Assembly: GCA_903872065.1 (NCBI GenBank)
Contig: CAIQJJ010000212.1
Location: 1-37,568, forward strand
Direction of reading: 5' to 3'
Source: an uncultured Anaerolineales bacterium
GTDB taxonomy: Bacteria > Chloroflexota > Anaerolineae > Anaerolineales > UBA4823
Length of the DNA: 37,568 nucleotides
The notes under the pieces were generated by a model. It ran no database searches, was not told the DNA's origin, and saw only the letters and a program-made list of their open reading frames with translations. The position numbers and the translations under genes are program-made. Of this stretch, positions 16,401 through 23,617 are shown piece after piece (within the stretch, counting starts at the first letter, position 1; every line of letters begins with the position of its first letter).

Positions 16401-16885
16401 TGGCAGTGCGCCTGGCGCGCCAAATTGGATTCATTGAAGAGGAAATCACCCACTTTCGCCGCGGGGTGCTGCTGCATGATATCGGCAAGATGGTTGTGCC
16501 AGATTACATTCTCCTTAAGCCAGAAAAGCTCGATGAGGAGGAGTGGAGCGTAATGCGCCAGCACCCGGCTTATGCCTATCAGATGCTATCTGGCATTCCT
16601 TTCCTGGCGCACGCAGTGGATATCCCCTATTGCCACCATGAGAACTGGGATGGCTCAGGCTACCCGCGCCGCCTGAAAGGGGAACAAATTCCTTTGAGCG
16701 CCCGCATTTTTGCCATTGTGGACGTGTGGGATGCGCTAACCTCTGACCGGCCCTATCACCCGGCCTGGCTGCCAGAAGCGGTGTGCAGCTATATCCGCAC
16801 CCAATCGGGCATTCGTTTTGACCCCAAGATCGTTGAAGAGTTCTTTAAGTTGTTAGATGCTACGAAAAGCGAAATAGAGAGATAA
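13424..16885 (+). CDS. PAS/GAF multi-sensor HD-GYP protein (cyclic-di-GMP phosphodiesterase)
   Basis: About 1153 residues, no TM segment. In numbering from an upstream in-frame TTG at 13367, the domains are PAS (45-160), GAF (165-318), PAS (325-448), then three GAF domains (455-622, 645-800, 810-968) and HD-GYP (985-1165). The HD-GYP metal site is intact: HDIGK with H1037/D1038, HPAYAYQML, HHENWDGSGYP (1090-1100) and DVWDALTSDRPY. Such domains hydrolyse c-di-GMP to pGpG or GMP. The start is uncertain: TTG 13367, ATG 13424 and ATG 13460 are all possible and none has a strong SD; 13424 is a compromise. It lies 15 nt before an efflux-adaptor gene, so it probably shares a transcript with the MacAB-like exporter. 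Confidence 0.9.
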   Translation: MIANTPSLTEKTMKGQSAIAETQEAFLKYQAVFEASNDAIFWETLEGHILDCNQAACTLFGYTKEELLQLSVADLVPAEIAANLPAVIQEELNDQGIFIKAVNKRKNGEIFPVEVNTRLVTALTEPRVIVYVHDITARERSEKLQAALYNISEVAQMAEDLDQLYSLIHVIIDGVIPAQNFYIALYDPDTDLLSFPYFADEYDDTPPPRKPANGLTEYVLRSGQALLATPETQTQLHRDGIIQSIGADAVDWLGVPLRSQQRTIGVMTIQSYDPQVRYTAADQDFFEFISVQVVMAIERKQAGQALRRSEFRYRQLFETAPVGIFMIAPQGEILEANPAVLQILGSPSLEATRAINTLTFPLLVKVGFSANLRKCFESAQFYVAECTYTSKWGKAIYVRYALTPILDDNGRPILVQALIEDITEAKQAEDALQLRDRLLQGAAKATHLLITEPDLDQAMPAVLQLLGQAAGADRAYVFRNHTDPHSGEVFMSQVFEWISSGISSEIVNPDLQNLPYDILTPNLFEILSQGRPFISSVEKLDPTSQQILKEQGILSILLAPIHVQGNFWGYIGFDDCTLHREWRETEAAILQAAASSLGAAIGRKHAEEEIVSLNLSLQRRAEQLSLLYEAGLTLNHALNVQDQLTALSQIALQALRAENSVFFRYDAVHNEIYYEVGVGRNADADALRHLRVRVGDERGLIGWIAQQRKPFYLPDVSTDERWITINPEFRSALWAPVEHDERLLGLISIVSTRLDAFTTDDQRLLMLFANQVAVALDKLLLFEAERQAREFAETLSQASATLTSTLDSEFILDRLLDQAGRVIPNDAANLRLIKDGQVYVTRWRGYDSFGAENLIHQQMLPLDSYPLFRDILETKQPLVIPDTQKDARWINRPGLEWQRSHVTAPICARDSVIGFLSMYSATAGLYSPIHAKRLGVFANHVAIALENARAFAQMQAWNVELSNAYEATIAGWSRALELRDKETKGHSDRVTHLAVRLARQIGFIEEEITHFRRGVLLHDIGKMVVPDYILLKPEKLDEEEWSVMRQHPAYAYQMLSGIPFLAHAVDIPYCHHENWDGSGYPRRLKGEQIPLSARIFAIVDVWDALTSDRPYHPAWLPEAVCSYIRTQSGIRFDPKIVEEFFKLLDATKSEIER

Positions 16886-16900
16886 TCAGACGAGGAGCTA

Positions 16901-18061
16901 ATGTCTATACAGCGTTATTTTTCACATCCTCTATCCACAATGATCTTGCTGGCGGGTCTTGGGCTGCTTCTGGCCAGCTGTTCGGCATTTGGACCGCAAG
17001 AAGAACCTACGCCGTCGCCCATGCCCCCTTCTCTTGCAGCCAACCCCACCTATACTGTCCAGCGCGGCGAGGTGCTCAATGAGTTAAAGGTCAAAGGACG
17101 GATCGCGCCGCTCAACGAACAGCGCCTGTTCTTCCGCAGCAATGGCTATGTGCGCCAGGTCTATGTTCGCCGCAATGAAGCGGTTAAAACCGGCCAGGTG
17201 TTAGCCGACCTGGAGATCGGCGACCTGGAAAACCAACTGGCGCAAGCCCAAATTAACCTGGAAACTGCTCAAGTGGAGCTGCTCGCCGCGCAGCAGGTGA
17301 TCAGCGATACCTTGATCGAAGCCGACAGCGCCCTGACGGTTGAAAAGCTGCGCCTGGAGGCGGCGCTCTACGCGCAAAAAATGGACGATCAACTGCCGCA
17401 GCAAATTGCCGTGCAGATCCAGCGCGAGGCGGTTCGGATGGCCGAACTGCGCCTGGCGAAGCTGCAGCGCGGCGTGGATCCACGCCTGGTGCAGGCGGTC
17501 GAAATCGCGCATCTGACCATCACCCGCCTGCAAACCCAAATCGCCGATTCCAGCATCATCGCTCCTTTCGATGGACAAGTCTTGGCGCTCAATATCGCCC
17601 AGGGCGACAGCGTCGCCGCCTTCAATCAGACCGCCATGACACTCTACGATCCAACCCAGCTCGAAGTCAGTGTAGATCTCGCTCCTGAACAACTTAAGGA
17701 CATGAGCGAAGGGATGAATGTTTCCATCCAGCAGGGCAATCAATCGTGGGAGGGCATTATCCGCCGCCTGCCTTTTCCTTACGGCTCCGGGGAGAAAAGC
17801 ACCTCGGCCCGCATCTCGTTGGTCAGCAGCAGTGACCTGGCATTAAACGCGCTGGTAGATGTGCAGGTGGCGCTCGAAAAAAAGACCGATGTCTTATGGC
17901 TGCCGCCGGCGGCGATCCGCAACTTCGAGGGACGCAAGTTCGTCGTCATCCAGGATGGGGAGCGCCAGCGGCGGCAAAACGTGGTCTTGGGCATCCAAAG
18001 CAAAGAACGCGTTGAGATCGTTGAAGGCTTGCAAGAAGGCCAGATCATTGTCAGTCCATAG
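16901..18061 (+). CDS. Efflux periplasmic-adaptor-type lipoprotein (HlyD/MacA-like)
   Basis: 386-residue lipoprotein: signal MSIQRYF...LLLASC with the lipobox Cys at 27, then a Pro-rich spacer (EEPTPSPMPPS). The biotinyl-lipoyl half-motif (FRSNGYVRQVYVRRNEAVKTGQVLADL, about 78-104), a coiled-coil hairpin (about 105-215, rich in Ala/Gln/Leu heptads) and the second lipoyl half (APFDGQVLALNIAQGDSV, about 222-240) are in the usual order, followed by beta-barrel and membrane-proximal parts ending VEIVEGLQEGQIIVSP. GAGGAG before ATG supports the start. It is followed by an FtsX permease and a MacB-type ATPase, so the three form an ABC export or mechanotransmission complex. Substrate unknown. Confidence 0.92.
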   Translation: MSIQRYFSHPLSTMILLAGLGLLLASCSAFGPQEEPTPSPMPPSLAANPTYTVQRGEVLNELKVKGRIAPLNEQRLFFRSNGYVRQVYVRRNEAVKTGQVLADLEIGDLENQLAQAQINLETAQVELLAAQQVISDTLIEADSALTVEKLRLEAALYAQKMDDQLPQQIAVQIQREAVRMAELRLAKLQRGVDPRLVQAVEIAHLTITRLQTQIADSSIIAPFDGQVLALNIAQGDSVAAFNQTAMTLYDPTQLEVSVDLAPEQLKDMSEGMNVSIQQGNQSWEGIIRRLPFPYGSGEKSTSARISLVSSSDLALNALVDVQVALEKKTDVLWLPPAAIRNFEGRKFVVIQDGERQRRQNVVLGIQSKERVEIVEGLQEGQIIVSP

Positions 18062-18085
18062 GGGTAGAGCAAAAGAGATCATTTC

Positions 18086-21028
18086 ATGAAATTTTTGCAC
18101 AGACTGTGGGCCCATATCCTGATCGCCGTGTGGCGTCTGCGCTCGCAAGGCGGGTTGACTCTGGCCGCCTCATTGGGGCTGACGGTTCTCCTGGGGTTGG
18201 TGATGAGCATCCCTTCGTACGCCGATGCCGTCTCTTACCGCCTGTTGAGCGCCAACCTGGCAGGGAGATCATCCGCCAGCGCCACAGCGGAGGCGCAGCG
18301 CGCGCCATTCACTTTCCTTTTTGAATATACCGGCCCGTTCCGTGGCGCGTCGCAGTGGGAGCAGGCCCAGGCGGTGGATGCTTATCTACTGCGCCAGGCC
18401 AGCGCAGAATTGGGCCTGCCGCAGCAAAATTCAAGCCGCATCCTGATCAGCTTTCCTTTTAAATTGTCCATACTGCCAGAAGCCAACCCAGAGGAGGAAC
18501 CGCAAAGCGGCTTTGCCTGGGTGAACTTCGCCGCGATGAACGACCTGCAAAGTCACATTACCCTTGTGGAGGGAAGCTACCCAGAGATCAGCAACCCGGC
18601 GACAGATCCTTTTGTGGAAGTTTTGATCAGCGAAAAAAGCGCCAATCAGATGGGCCTCTCCGCCGGAGAAACTTATACCCTCTACAGCAAAGGGGAGAGC
18701 GGGATCACTCTCTATCCAGTGCGCCTGGCAGGGATCTGGCGCGCGACAGACCCCAAAGATTCTTACTGGTTCTATTCGCCGCGAGAATTTGACAAAGCTC
18801 TGCTGGTGCCAGAAGCCACGTTCCTCGAGGGGCTGGCGCCGGCAATGCTGGACGAACTGGGCAAGATCACCTGGCGTTTAACGTTGGATAGTTCCAATGT
18901 CCATGCGGTGGATGCCATCCCGCTGGCCAACCGCATCACTCGCGTGGAACTACAAGCCAAAAAATTGTTTACCGGCGTCTACCTGAAAGAATCGCCCCAA
19001 GCGCTGCTGTTGGAATATCAACGCACGACAAGCCTGCTCTCTTTTCTGCTGGCCGCCTTCAGCGTACCGATTGCCGCGCTGTTCCTGGCGTATATCAACC
19101 TGGTCTCAGGGGTGATCATCGAACGCCAGCGCAACGAGATCGCCGTACTGCGCAGCCGCGGGGCGACGCTGTTCCAAATTGCCGGCATCACCACCCTGGA
19201 AGGGCTGCTGATGGTGGCGTTAGCCCTGGCGACGGGGGTTCCGCTCAGTTTGGGGGTGATCTGGCTGATGGGCAAGACGCGCAGCTTTTTAGATTTCTCG
19301 CTGCCGGCCAGCCTGCGCCTGCATCCAACCGAACTGTCGCTGGTTTTTGGCGGCTGCACGGCTGTTCTGATCCTGATGGCGCGCCTGGCGCTGATCATTG
19401 AAGCCGCTCGTCACACCATTATCACCTACAAACAAGAGCAGGCTCGCAATCTGCGCCCACCCTGGTGGCAGCGCGCCGGGTTGGACCTGCTGTTGTTTAT
19501 CCCGGCGGCGTATGGCGCGTTTCTGCTGCGCAGCCAGGGCAGTATTTTGCCCACCCCGGCAGTGCCTACTGCGACGGCTGTCGGAGCCGCGGCTGACGCC
19601 GGAGCCGCCGCGGCCAGAGCAGCCGCCCTCAACGACCCGTTTCAAAATCCACTGCTGATGCTGGCGCCAGCCCTGGGGATTTTCGCTTTCACCCTGTTCA
19701 TGCTGCGCCTGCTGCCAGGTCTGATGGCCGGGATTTCCTGGGCGGCGGCCCAAAGTAAAAGTGTGGGTCTGCTGCTGGCGGCGCGCCATCTAAGCCGCAG
19801 TCCGAGCTTTTACTCCGCGCCCCTGATCCTGTTGGTGCTGACTCTCAGCCTGTCCACCTTCACCGCCTCGCTGGCGCAAACCCTCGATCAACACTTTTAT
19901 GACTTGCAATATTACCAACAGGGGGCGGATATACGCCTGGTGGAGTTGGGGCAATGTCTCAAATTTGATCCGGTTGGCAACTGCGATACTGGCGCTTCGA
20001 CGGAAGAGGGCGCGACCTGGGCGTTCATCCCGGTGGCTGAACATCTCAAAGCGCCCGGTGTGACCGCCGCCGCCCGCGTCGGCTCATGGCCGGCGCGCGC
20101 CTCCATGAGTGGAAAGCCCATCACGGGGGCCTTCCTGGGTATTGACCGTCTCGATTTTTCACAAGTGGCGTTTTGGCGCAAAGATTTCGCCGCCGACAGC
20201 CTGGGGGAATTGATGAACGCCCTGGCCAGCGATGCGAGCGGGGTGTTGGCGGCGCGCAGTTTCTTGAAACAGGAAGTGCTGTATCCCGGCGACAGCCTGG
20301 CGCTCACGGTAGATATCGCCGGCAAATCTTACCCCATCCAGTTCACCATCGTCGGCAGTTTCGATCTCTTTCCCACCTGGTATCCCGAAAAAGGGCCGCT
20401 GTTTGTCGGCAACCTGGATTATTTATTCGAGCAGGTGCAAGGCCAACACCCTTACAATGTCTGGCTGAAAACCGAGGCGACGCCATGCGAGCCGCTGGTG
20501 GAGGCGCTGACCAACCCTCAAACTTTAGCGCTAAATGTGGTCGGCTGCATTTCCACCCGCCAGGGCATTTTGCAGGAGCAAAAGCGCCCAGAGCACCAGG
20601 GAGTATTCGGGCTGCTTTCGGTGGGGTTTGCGGGCGCGGGTTTGTTAACCGTACTGGGCTTTTTGCTTTATGCGCTCTTCTCCTTTCAACGGCGGATGAT
20701 CGAGATGGGGGTGCTGCGCGCCCTGGGGCTGTCTTCGCGGCAGATGCGCTCCTTCCTGGCCTGGGAGTTGATCTTTTTGATCGCCATTGGGTTGGTGGTT
20801 GGCAGTGGGTTGGGCATCTTCGTCAGCCTGCTGTTCATCCCTTATTTGCAACTGGGCAGCAAAGCTTCGGCGCTGATTCCGCCCTTCACAGTGCAAATTG
20901 CCTGGGAACGCATCCTTCAGATCTACGCTCTATTTGGCCTGCTTTTTGTCGCCGCGTTCAGCGGGTTGGCGCGCCGGCTGGCGCATTTAAAAATCTTTCA
21001 AGCGGTCAAGCTTGGGGAGACCACCTGA
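18086..21028 (+). CDS. Double-FtsX ABC transporter permease (MacB/LolCE type)
   Basis: 980 residues. TM1 is at about 23-43, followed by a long extracytoplasmic domain (about 50-310), a first FtsX module of three or four TMs (about 315-440: SVPIAALFLAYINLVSGVIIERQRNEIAVLRSRGATLFQIAGI), central TMs (about 470-600), a second extracytoplasmic domain (about 600-840) and a C-terminal FtsX module (about 845-970: FQRRMIEMGVLRALGLSSRQM). Both modules carry the E-x-x-x-L-R-x-x-G coupling motif, so two permease halves are fused in one chain. An Ala-rich segment near 505-525 (AAADAGAAAARAAA) lies in a loop. The gene overlaps no neighbour upstream and ends 1 nt before the ATPase ATG, implying coupled synthesis. 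The exported substrate is not deducible. Confidence 0.92.
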   Translation: MKFLHRLWAHILIAVWRLRSQGGLTLAASLGLTVLLGLVMSIPSYADAVSYRLLSANLAGRSSASATAEAQRAPFTFLFEYTGPFRGASQWEQAQAVDAYLLRQASAELGLPQQNSSRILISFPFKLSILPEANPEEEPQSGFAWVNFAAMNDLQSHITLVEGSYPEISNPATDPFVEVLISEKSANQMGLSAGETYTLYSKGESGITLYPVRLAGIWRATDPKDSYWFYSPREFDKALLVPEATFLEGLAPAMLDELGKITWRLTLDSSNVHAVDAIPLANRITRVELQAKKLFTGVYLKESPQALLLEYQRTTSLLSFLLAAFSVPIAALFLAYINLVSGVIIERQRNEIAVLRSRGATLFQIAGITTLEGLLMVALALATGVPLSLGVIWLMGKTRSFLDFSLPASLRLHPTELSLVFGGCTAVLILMARLALIIEAARHTIITYKQEQARNLRPPWWQRAGLDLLLFIPAAYGAFLLRSQGSILPTPAVPTATAVGAAADAGAAAARAAALNDPFQNPLLMLAPALGIFAFTLFMLRLLPGLMAGISWAAAQSKSVGLLLAARHLSRSPSFYSAPLILLVLTLSLSTFTASLAQTLDQHFYDLQYYQQGADIRLVELGQCLKFDPVGNCDTGASTEEGATWAFIPVAEHLKAPGVTAAARVGSWPARASMSGKPITGAFLGIDRLDFSQVAFWRKDFAADSLGELMNALASDASGVLAARSFLKQEVLYPGDSLALTVDIAGKSYPIQFTIVGSFDLFPTWYPEKGPLFVGNLDYLFEQVQGQHPYNVWLKTEATPCEPLVEALTNPQTLALNVVGCISTRQGILQEQKRPEHQGVFGLLSVGFAGAGLLTVLGFLLYALFSFQRRMIEMGVLRALGLSSRQMRSFLAWELIFLIAIGLVVGSGLGIFVSLLFIPYLQLGSKASALIPPFTVQIAWERILQIYALFGLLFVAAFSGLARRLAHLKIFQAVKLGETT

Positions 21029-21029
21029 G

Positions 21030-21707
21030 ATGACAGACGAGCCTTTGATTATCTGCGAAAATTTGTGGCGGGTGTATAAATTGGACGCGCTGGAGATCGC
21101 CGCGCTGCGCGGGGTGAACTTGCAGGTTGCGGCCGGGCGCTTTGTCGCTTTGAAAGGACGCTCCGGCAGCGGCAAGACCACCCTCTTAAACTGCCTGGGG
21201 GGGCTGGACTCCCCTACGGCGGGAAAGGTGCGCGTCTTGGGCCATGATCTGACGCAGCTTGACGATGAACACCTGGCGCGCTGGCGGCGAGAGCAGATCG
21301 GATTGGTCTTCCAGTCTTTCAGTTTGCTGCCCACCCTCTCAGCCTACGAAAATATTGAATTGATGCTGCGCATCCAGGGCGAAGAGAAAAAGGAGCGCCG
21401 CGAGCGCACACTGGCTTGCCTGGAACAGGTGGGGCTGAGGCAGTGGATGCACCACCGGCCTTACGAAATGTCCGGCGGGCAGCAGCAGCGCGTGGCGATT
21501 GCCCGCTCACTGGCCAACCGCCCACGCCTGATCCTGGCCGATGAACCCACCGGCGAGTTAGACAGCGTCACGGCGCGCGAGATCCTGGCGCTCTTCCAGC
21601 GCATCGTCCACGCAGAAGGAGTCACGCTTTTGATGGTTTCGCATGACGCATTGGTGGATGAGTACGCGGATCAAATCTTGCACCTGAAAGATGGTCAGGT
21701 CATGTAA
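21030..21707 (+). CDS. ABC transporter ATP-binding protein (MacB/LolD type)
   Basis: 225-residue ATPase of the MacB/LolD/FtsE class. Walker A is GRSGSGKT (43-50), the Q-loop is VFQSFSLLPTLSAYENIE (93-110), the signature MSGGQQQR (147-154), Walker B LILADEP (167-173) followed by TGELDS, and the H-loop is SHD (204-206). PTLSAYEN after the Q-loop is diagnostic of this class. The ATG at 21030 is preferred over an upstream TTG at 21012 because it directly follows the permease stop (21026-21028) and GGGGAG is 10 nt before it. It powers the double-FtsX permease. Confidence 0.94.
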   Translation: MTDEPLIICENLWRVYKLDALEIAALRGVNLQVAAGRFVALKGRSGSGKTTLLNCLGGLDSPTAGKVRVLGHDLTQLDDEHLARWRREQIGLVFQSFSLLPTLSAYENIELMLRIQGEEKKERRERTLACLEQVGLRQWMHHRPYEMSGGQQQRVAIARSLANRPRLILADEPTGELDSVTAREILALFQRIVHAEGVTLLMVSHDALVDEYADQILHLKDGQVM

Positions 21708-21720
21708 AATAGTGATTGGA

Positions 21721-21754
21721 CACCCACGCAGTGGTGACACCCACGCAGTGGTGA
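21721..21754 (+). repeat. Tandem 17-bp repeat with internal dyad
   Basis: Two perfect direct copies of CACCCACGCAGTGGTGA (21721-21737 and 21738-21754) lie between the exporter ATPase and the next small gene. Each copy contains CCAC-GCA-GTGG, so it can form a short hairpin in RNA. A run of TTTTA follows 2 nt after the second copy. It could be a weak terminator, a processing element or a protein-binding site. Confidence 0.7.
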
Positions 21755-21776
21755 ATTTTATGATAAGGAGTATGCC

Positions 21777-22197
21777 ATGGCCAACAAAAAAATCAAGAAA
21801 AGTCTAGTTTCTTCAGGGAACAAACCCAATGAGTTTGCCTGCCCGGCCGAAGATGTTGGGGAAGAAGAAGTCATTCTGCTCTTCAACAATGCGCCCGACA
21901 AGAATCAATATGACGTGGTTAAGTTGGAGCGCGCCGGCCTGCCAGCCTCTTACCAGGGGCAAAACAGTTAATTGGATCAGCAATTTCGGCATCAAAGAGA
22001 AGAACAATGATAAATACGCCGATATGACTTATACTGTGATCCTCAGCCCGCATCCCGGCCAGACTTTGGTTTGTTTCAACGGCGCTACCGACCAATTTCA
22101 TCCGATCAATGTCTACACCGCGCCGGCCGAATACCCGGGCAAGATCGCTTTCAATCTGACGATCGGCGATCCAGGGACAGGCTGGATCGGCGAGTAA
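21777..22197 (+). pseudogene. Small unknown gene split by a one-base frameshift
   Basis: An ATG at 21777 with AGGAG 6 nt upstream opens a 64-residue frame (MANKKIKKSLVSSGNKPNEFACPAED...) that stops at 21971. The following frame, shifted by one base, continues plausibly to 22197 (NWISNFGIKEKNNDKYADMTYTVILSP..., ending GDPGTGWIGE). The total of 421 nt is 140 codons plus one base. Removing one G from the run GGGG at about 21956-21959 joins the halves into a 139-residue protein with a lysine-rich start, an acidic middle and beta-like C-terminal half. I do not recognise the family. It may be a real pseudogene, a sequencing error or, less likely, programmed frameshifting. It is probably read with or just after the exporter operon. 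Confidence 0.65.
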
Positions 22198-22244
22198 AGC
22201 AGCCGCAAGACCGGGCTGACGCCGGTGTTCTCAGTGGATGAAAA

Positions 22245-22282
22245 ACAAGACCTTTAGGGTTTAAGAAAACCCTAAAGGTCTC
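22245..22282 (-). terminator. Hairpin terminator at the end of the TPR gene (repeat copy 2)
   Basis: AGACCTTTAGGGTTT (22248-22262) and AAACCCTAAAGGTCT (22267-22281) form a perfect 15-bp stem with loop AAGA, starting 4 nt after the stop of the minus-strand TPR gene. On the minus strand it runs into TTGTTTTTC, a good rho-independent tail. The 38 nt are identical to 1168-1205. Confidence 0.8.
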
Positions 22283-22285
22283 ATT

Positions 22286-23617
22286 TCATATCTCTTCCAT
22301 CCCGGCGGCTTTCCAGGCGGTGAGCAGCTCGCGGTTGTAGGAAACTTGCTCAAAAAAGTTGCGGCGGGCGATCTCGTCGGTGATGCTGGCGGCGCGAGCT
22401 TTGAGTTGGGCGCAGCCGGCGCGCAGCATTTGCGCGGCGCGATCATCGCGCGCGGCGCTCAAGGTCAAGAAACAATTCAGATAGACGCGCGCCGGCTCAT
22501 CGGCTCCATCGAGCGCGCCGCCCGACGCCAGGTAATCCAGGATATCATTGGTGTGCTGTTTTGCTTCATTCAAATCGCCTTGCGCCAACAAGACGCGCGC
22601 CAACCCGGCCCCCGGCTCTGCTGCCAGCGCCGGCTGATTGAAAGAACGACGAATCGCCAGCGCGCTGCGATAGACGCGAACCGCCTGCGCCAATTCGCCT
22701 TTCTCCCATAAACTATGCCCCATAAAAGTCAACGCCCAGGCCTCACTGTTTTGATCGCCGCTCTGGCGCGCCAGTTCAAGCGCCTGACGTGTATACAAAA
22801 GCGCCGCCTCGGCATCGCCCAGAGCGCTGGCGCAGGAGCTCAGGTTGATCAAGGCATTGGTCTCTACGAAACGGTCGTTGATCTCGCGCGTCAGGTAGAG
22901 AGTGCGCTCAAGATAAACGCGCGCCCGACCATAAGCGCCCAGCATGCTGGCCACCCAACCTAAATTGACCAGCACAATCGCTTCTCCGCGCCGCTGCCCC
23001 ACTTTTTGAGTCAGTTGCAAGGCTTCTTCATAATATCCCCAGGCCGCATCAAAATTGCCCATCTGTCCTGCCACCATACCCAGGTTGCTCAAAGGCATGG
23101 CCAGTTTGGCCAGGTTGCTGGTTTCTTTAAAGATGGACAAAGCCTGCTCAAAATAGCGGATCGATGCGGGAAGATTCTGCTCTTCCAACATAATCATACC
23201 CAGGGTATTTAATAAGCCGGCCTCCACCCCCCGATTCTGCTCGCGGCGGGCGATCACCAGCCCTTGTTCGCAATATGCCACAGCCTGGGAATAATGCCCC
23301 AAACGCACCGAAGCCTGCGCCAGGAGGCCCGCGGCTTGCAAGCTAATCACATCATCGCCGCGCGCATGAGCCGATTCAAACACCGCATCCATCAAATGCA
23401 CCACCTGGGCATACTCTCCGCCAGTCTGCAAACTATTGGCGCGGCGCACCCGCGCGGTCGCCATCTTGGCCTCATCTCGCAAGGCGGCGGCAATCGCCTG
23501 CAACTGCTCGATATCTTGCAGCACCGCTTCCCGCTTCCCAGCGATCGTCAAAACATTCTCGCGCGCCAGCAAAAGTTGGTAGCGCCCTTCAAGATCGGTT
23601 TCGGGGGTGCGCTTCAA
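22286..23617 (-). CDS. TPR-repeat C-terminal part of a frameshifted cyclase/AAA/TPR protein
   Basis: 443 residues of tetratricopeptide-like helices. TPR signatures recur about every 40 residues, e.g. AGLLNTLGMIMLEEQNLPASIRYFEQALSIF, SNLGMVAGQMGNFDAAWGYYEEAL, and VNLGWVASMLGAYGRARVYLERTL. Such superhelices bind partner proteins. The annotated ATG probably is not the true start: reading the same frame upstream of 23617 gives VYLRLAGDAARDYFENAQAEDYYTRALKRTPETD, which continues the preceding protein (23614-26256) and is the expected linker in this family. The two are therefore one gene of about 1320 residues broken by one missing base near 23697-23705. It ends 4 nt before a hairpin terminator. 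Confidence 0.85.
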   Translation of the reverse strand: MKRTPETDLEGRYQLLLARENVLTIAGKREAVLQDIEQLQAIAAALRDEAKMATARVRRANSLQTGGEYAQVVHLMDAVFESAHARGDDVISLQAAGLLAQASVRLGHYSQAVAYCEQGLVIARREQNRGVEAGLLNTLGMIMLEEQNLPASIRYFEQALSIFKETSNLAKLAMPLSNLGMVAGQMGNFDAAWGYYEEALQLTQKVGQRRGEAIVLVNLGWVASMLGAYGRARVYLERTLYLTREINDRFVETNALINLSSCASALGDAEAALLYTRQALELARQSGDQNSEAWALTFMGHSLWEKGELAQAVRVYRSALAIRRSFNQPALAAEPGAGLARVLLAQGDLNEAKQHTNDILDYLASGGALDGADEPARVYLNCFLTLSAARDDRAAQMLRAGCAQLKARAASITDEIARRNFFEQVSYNRELLTAWKAAGMEEI

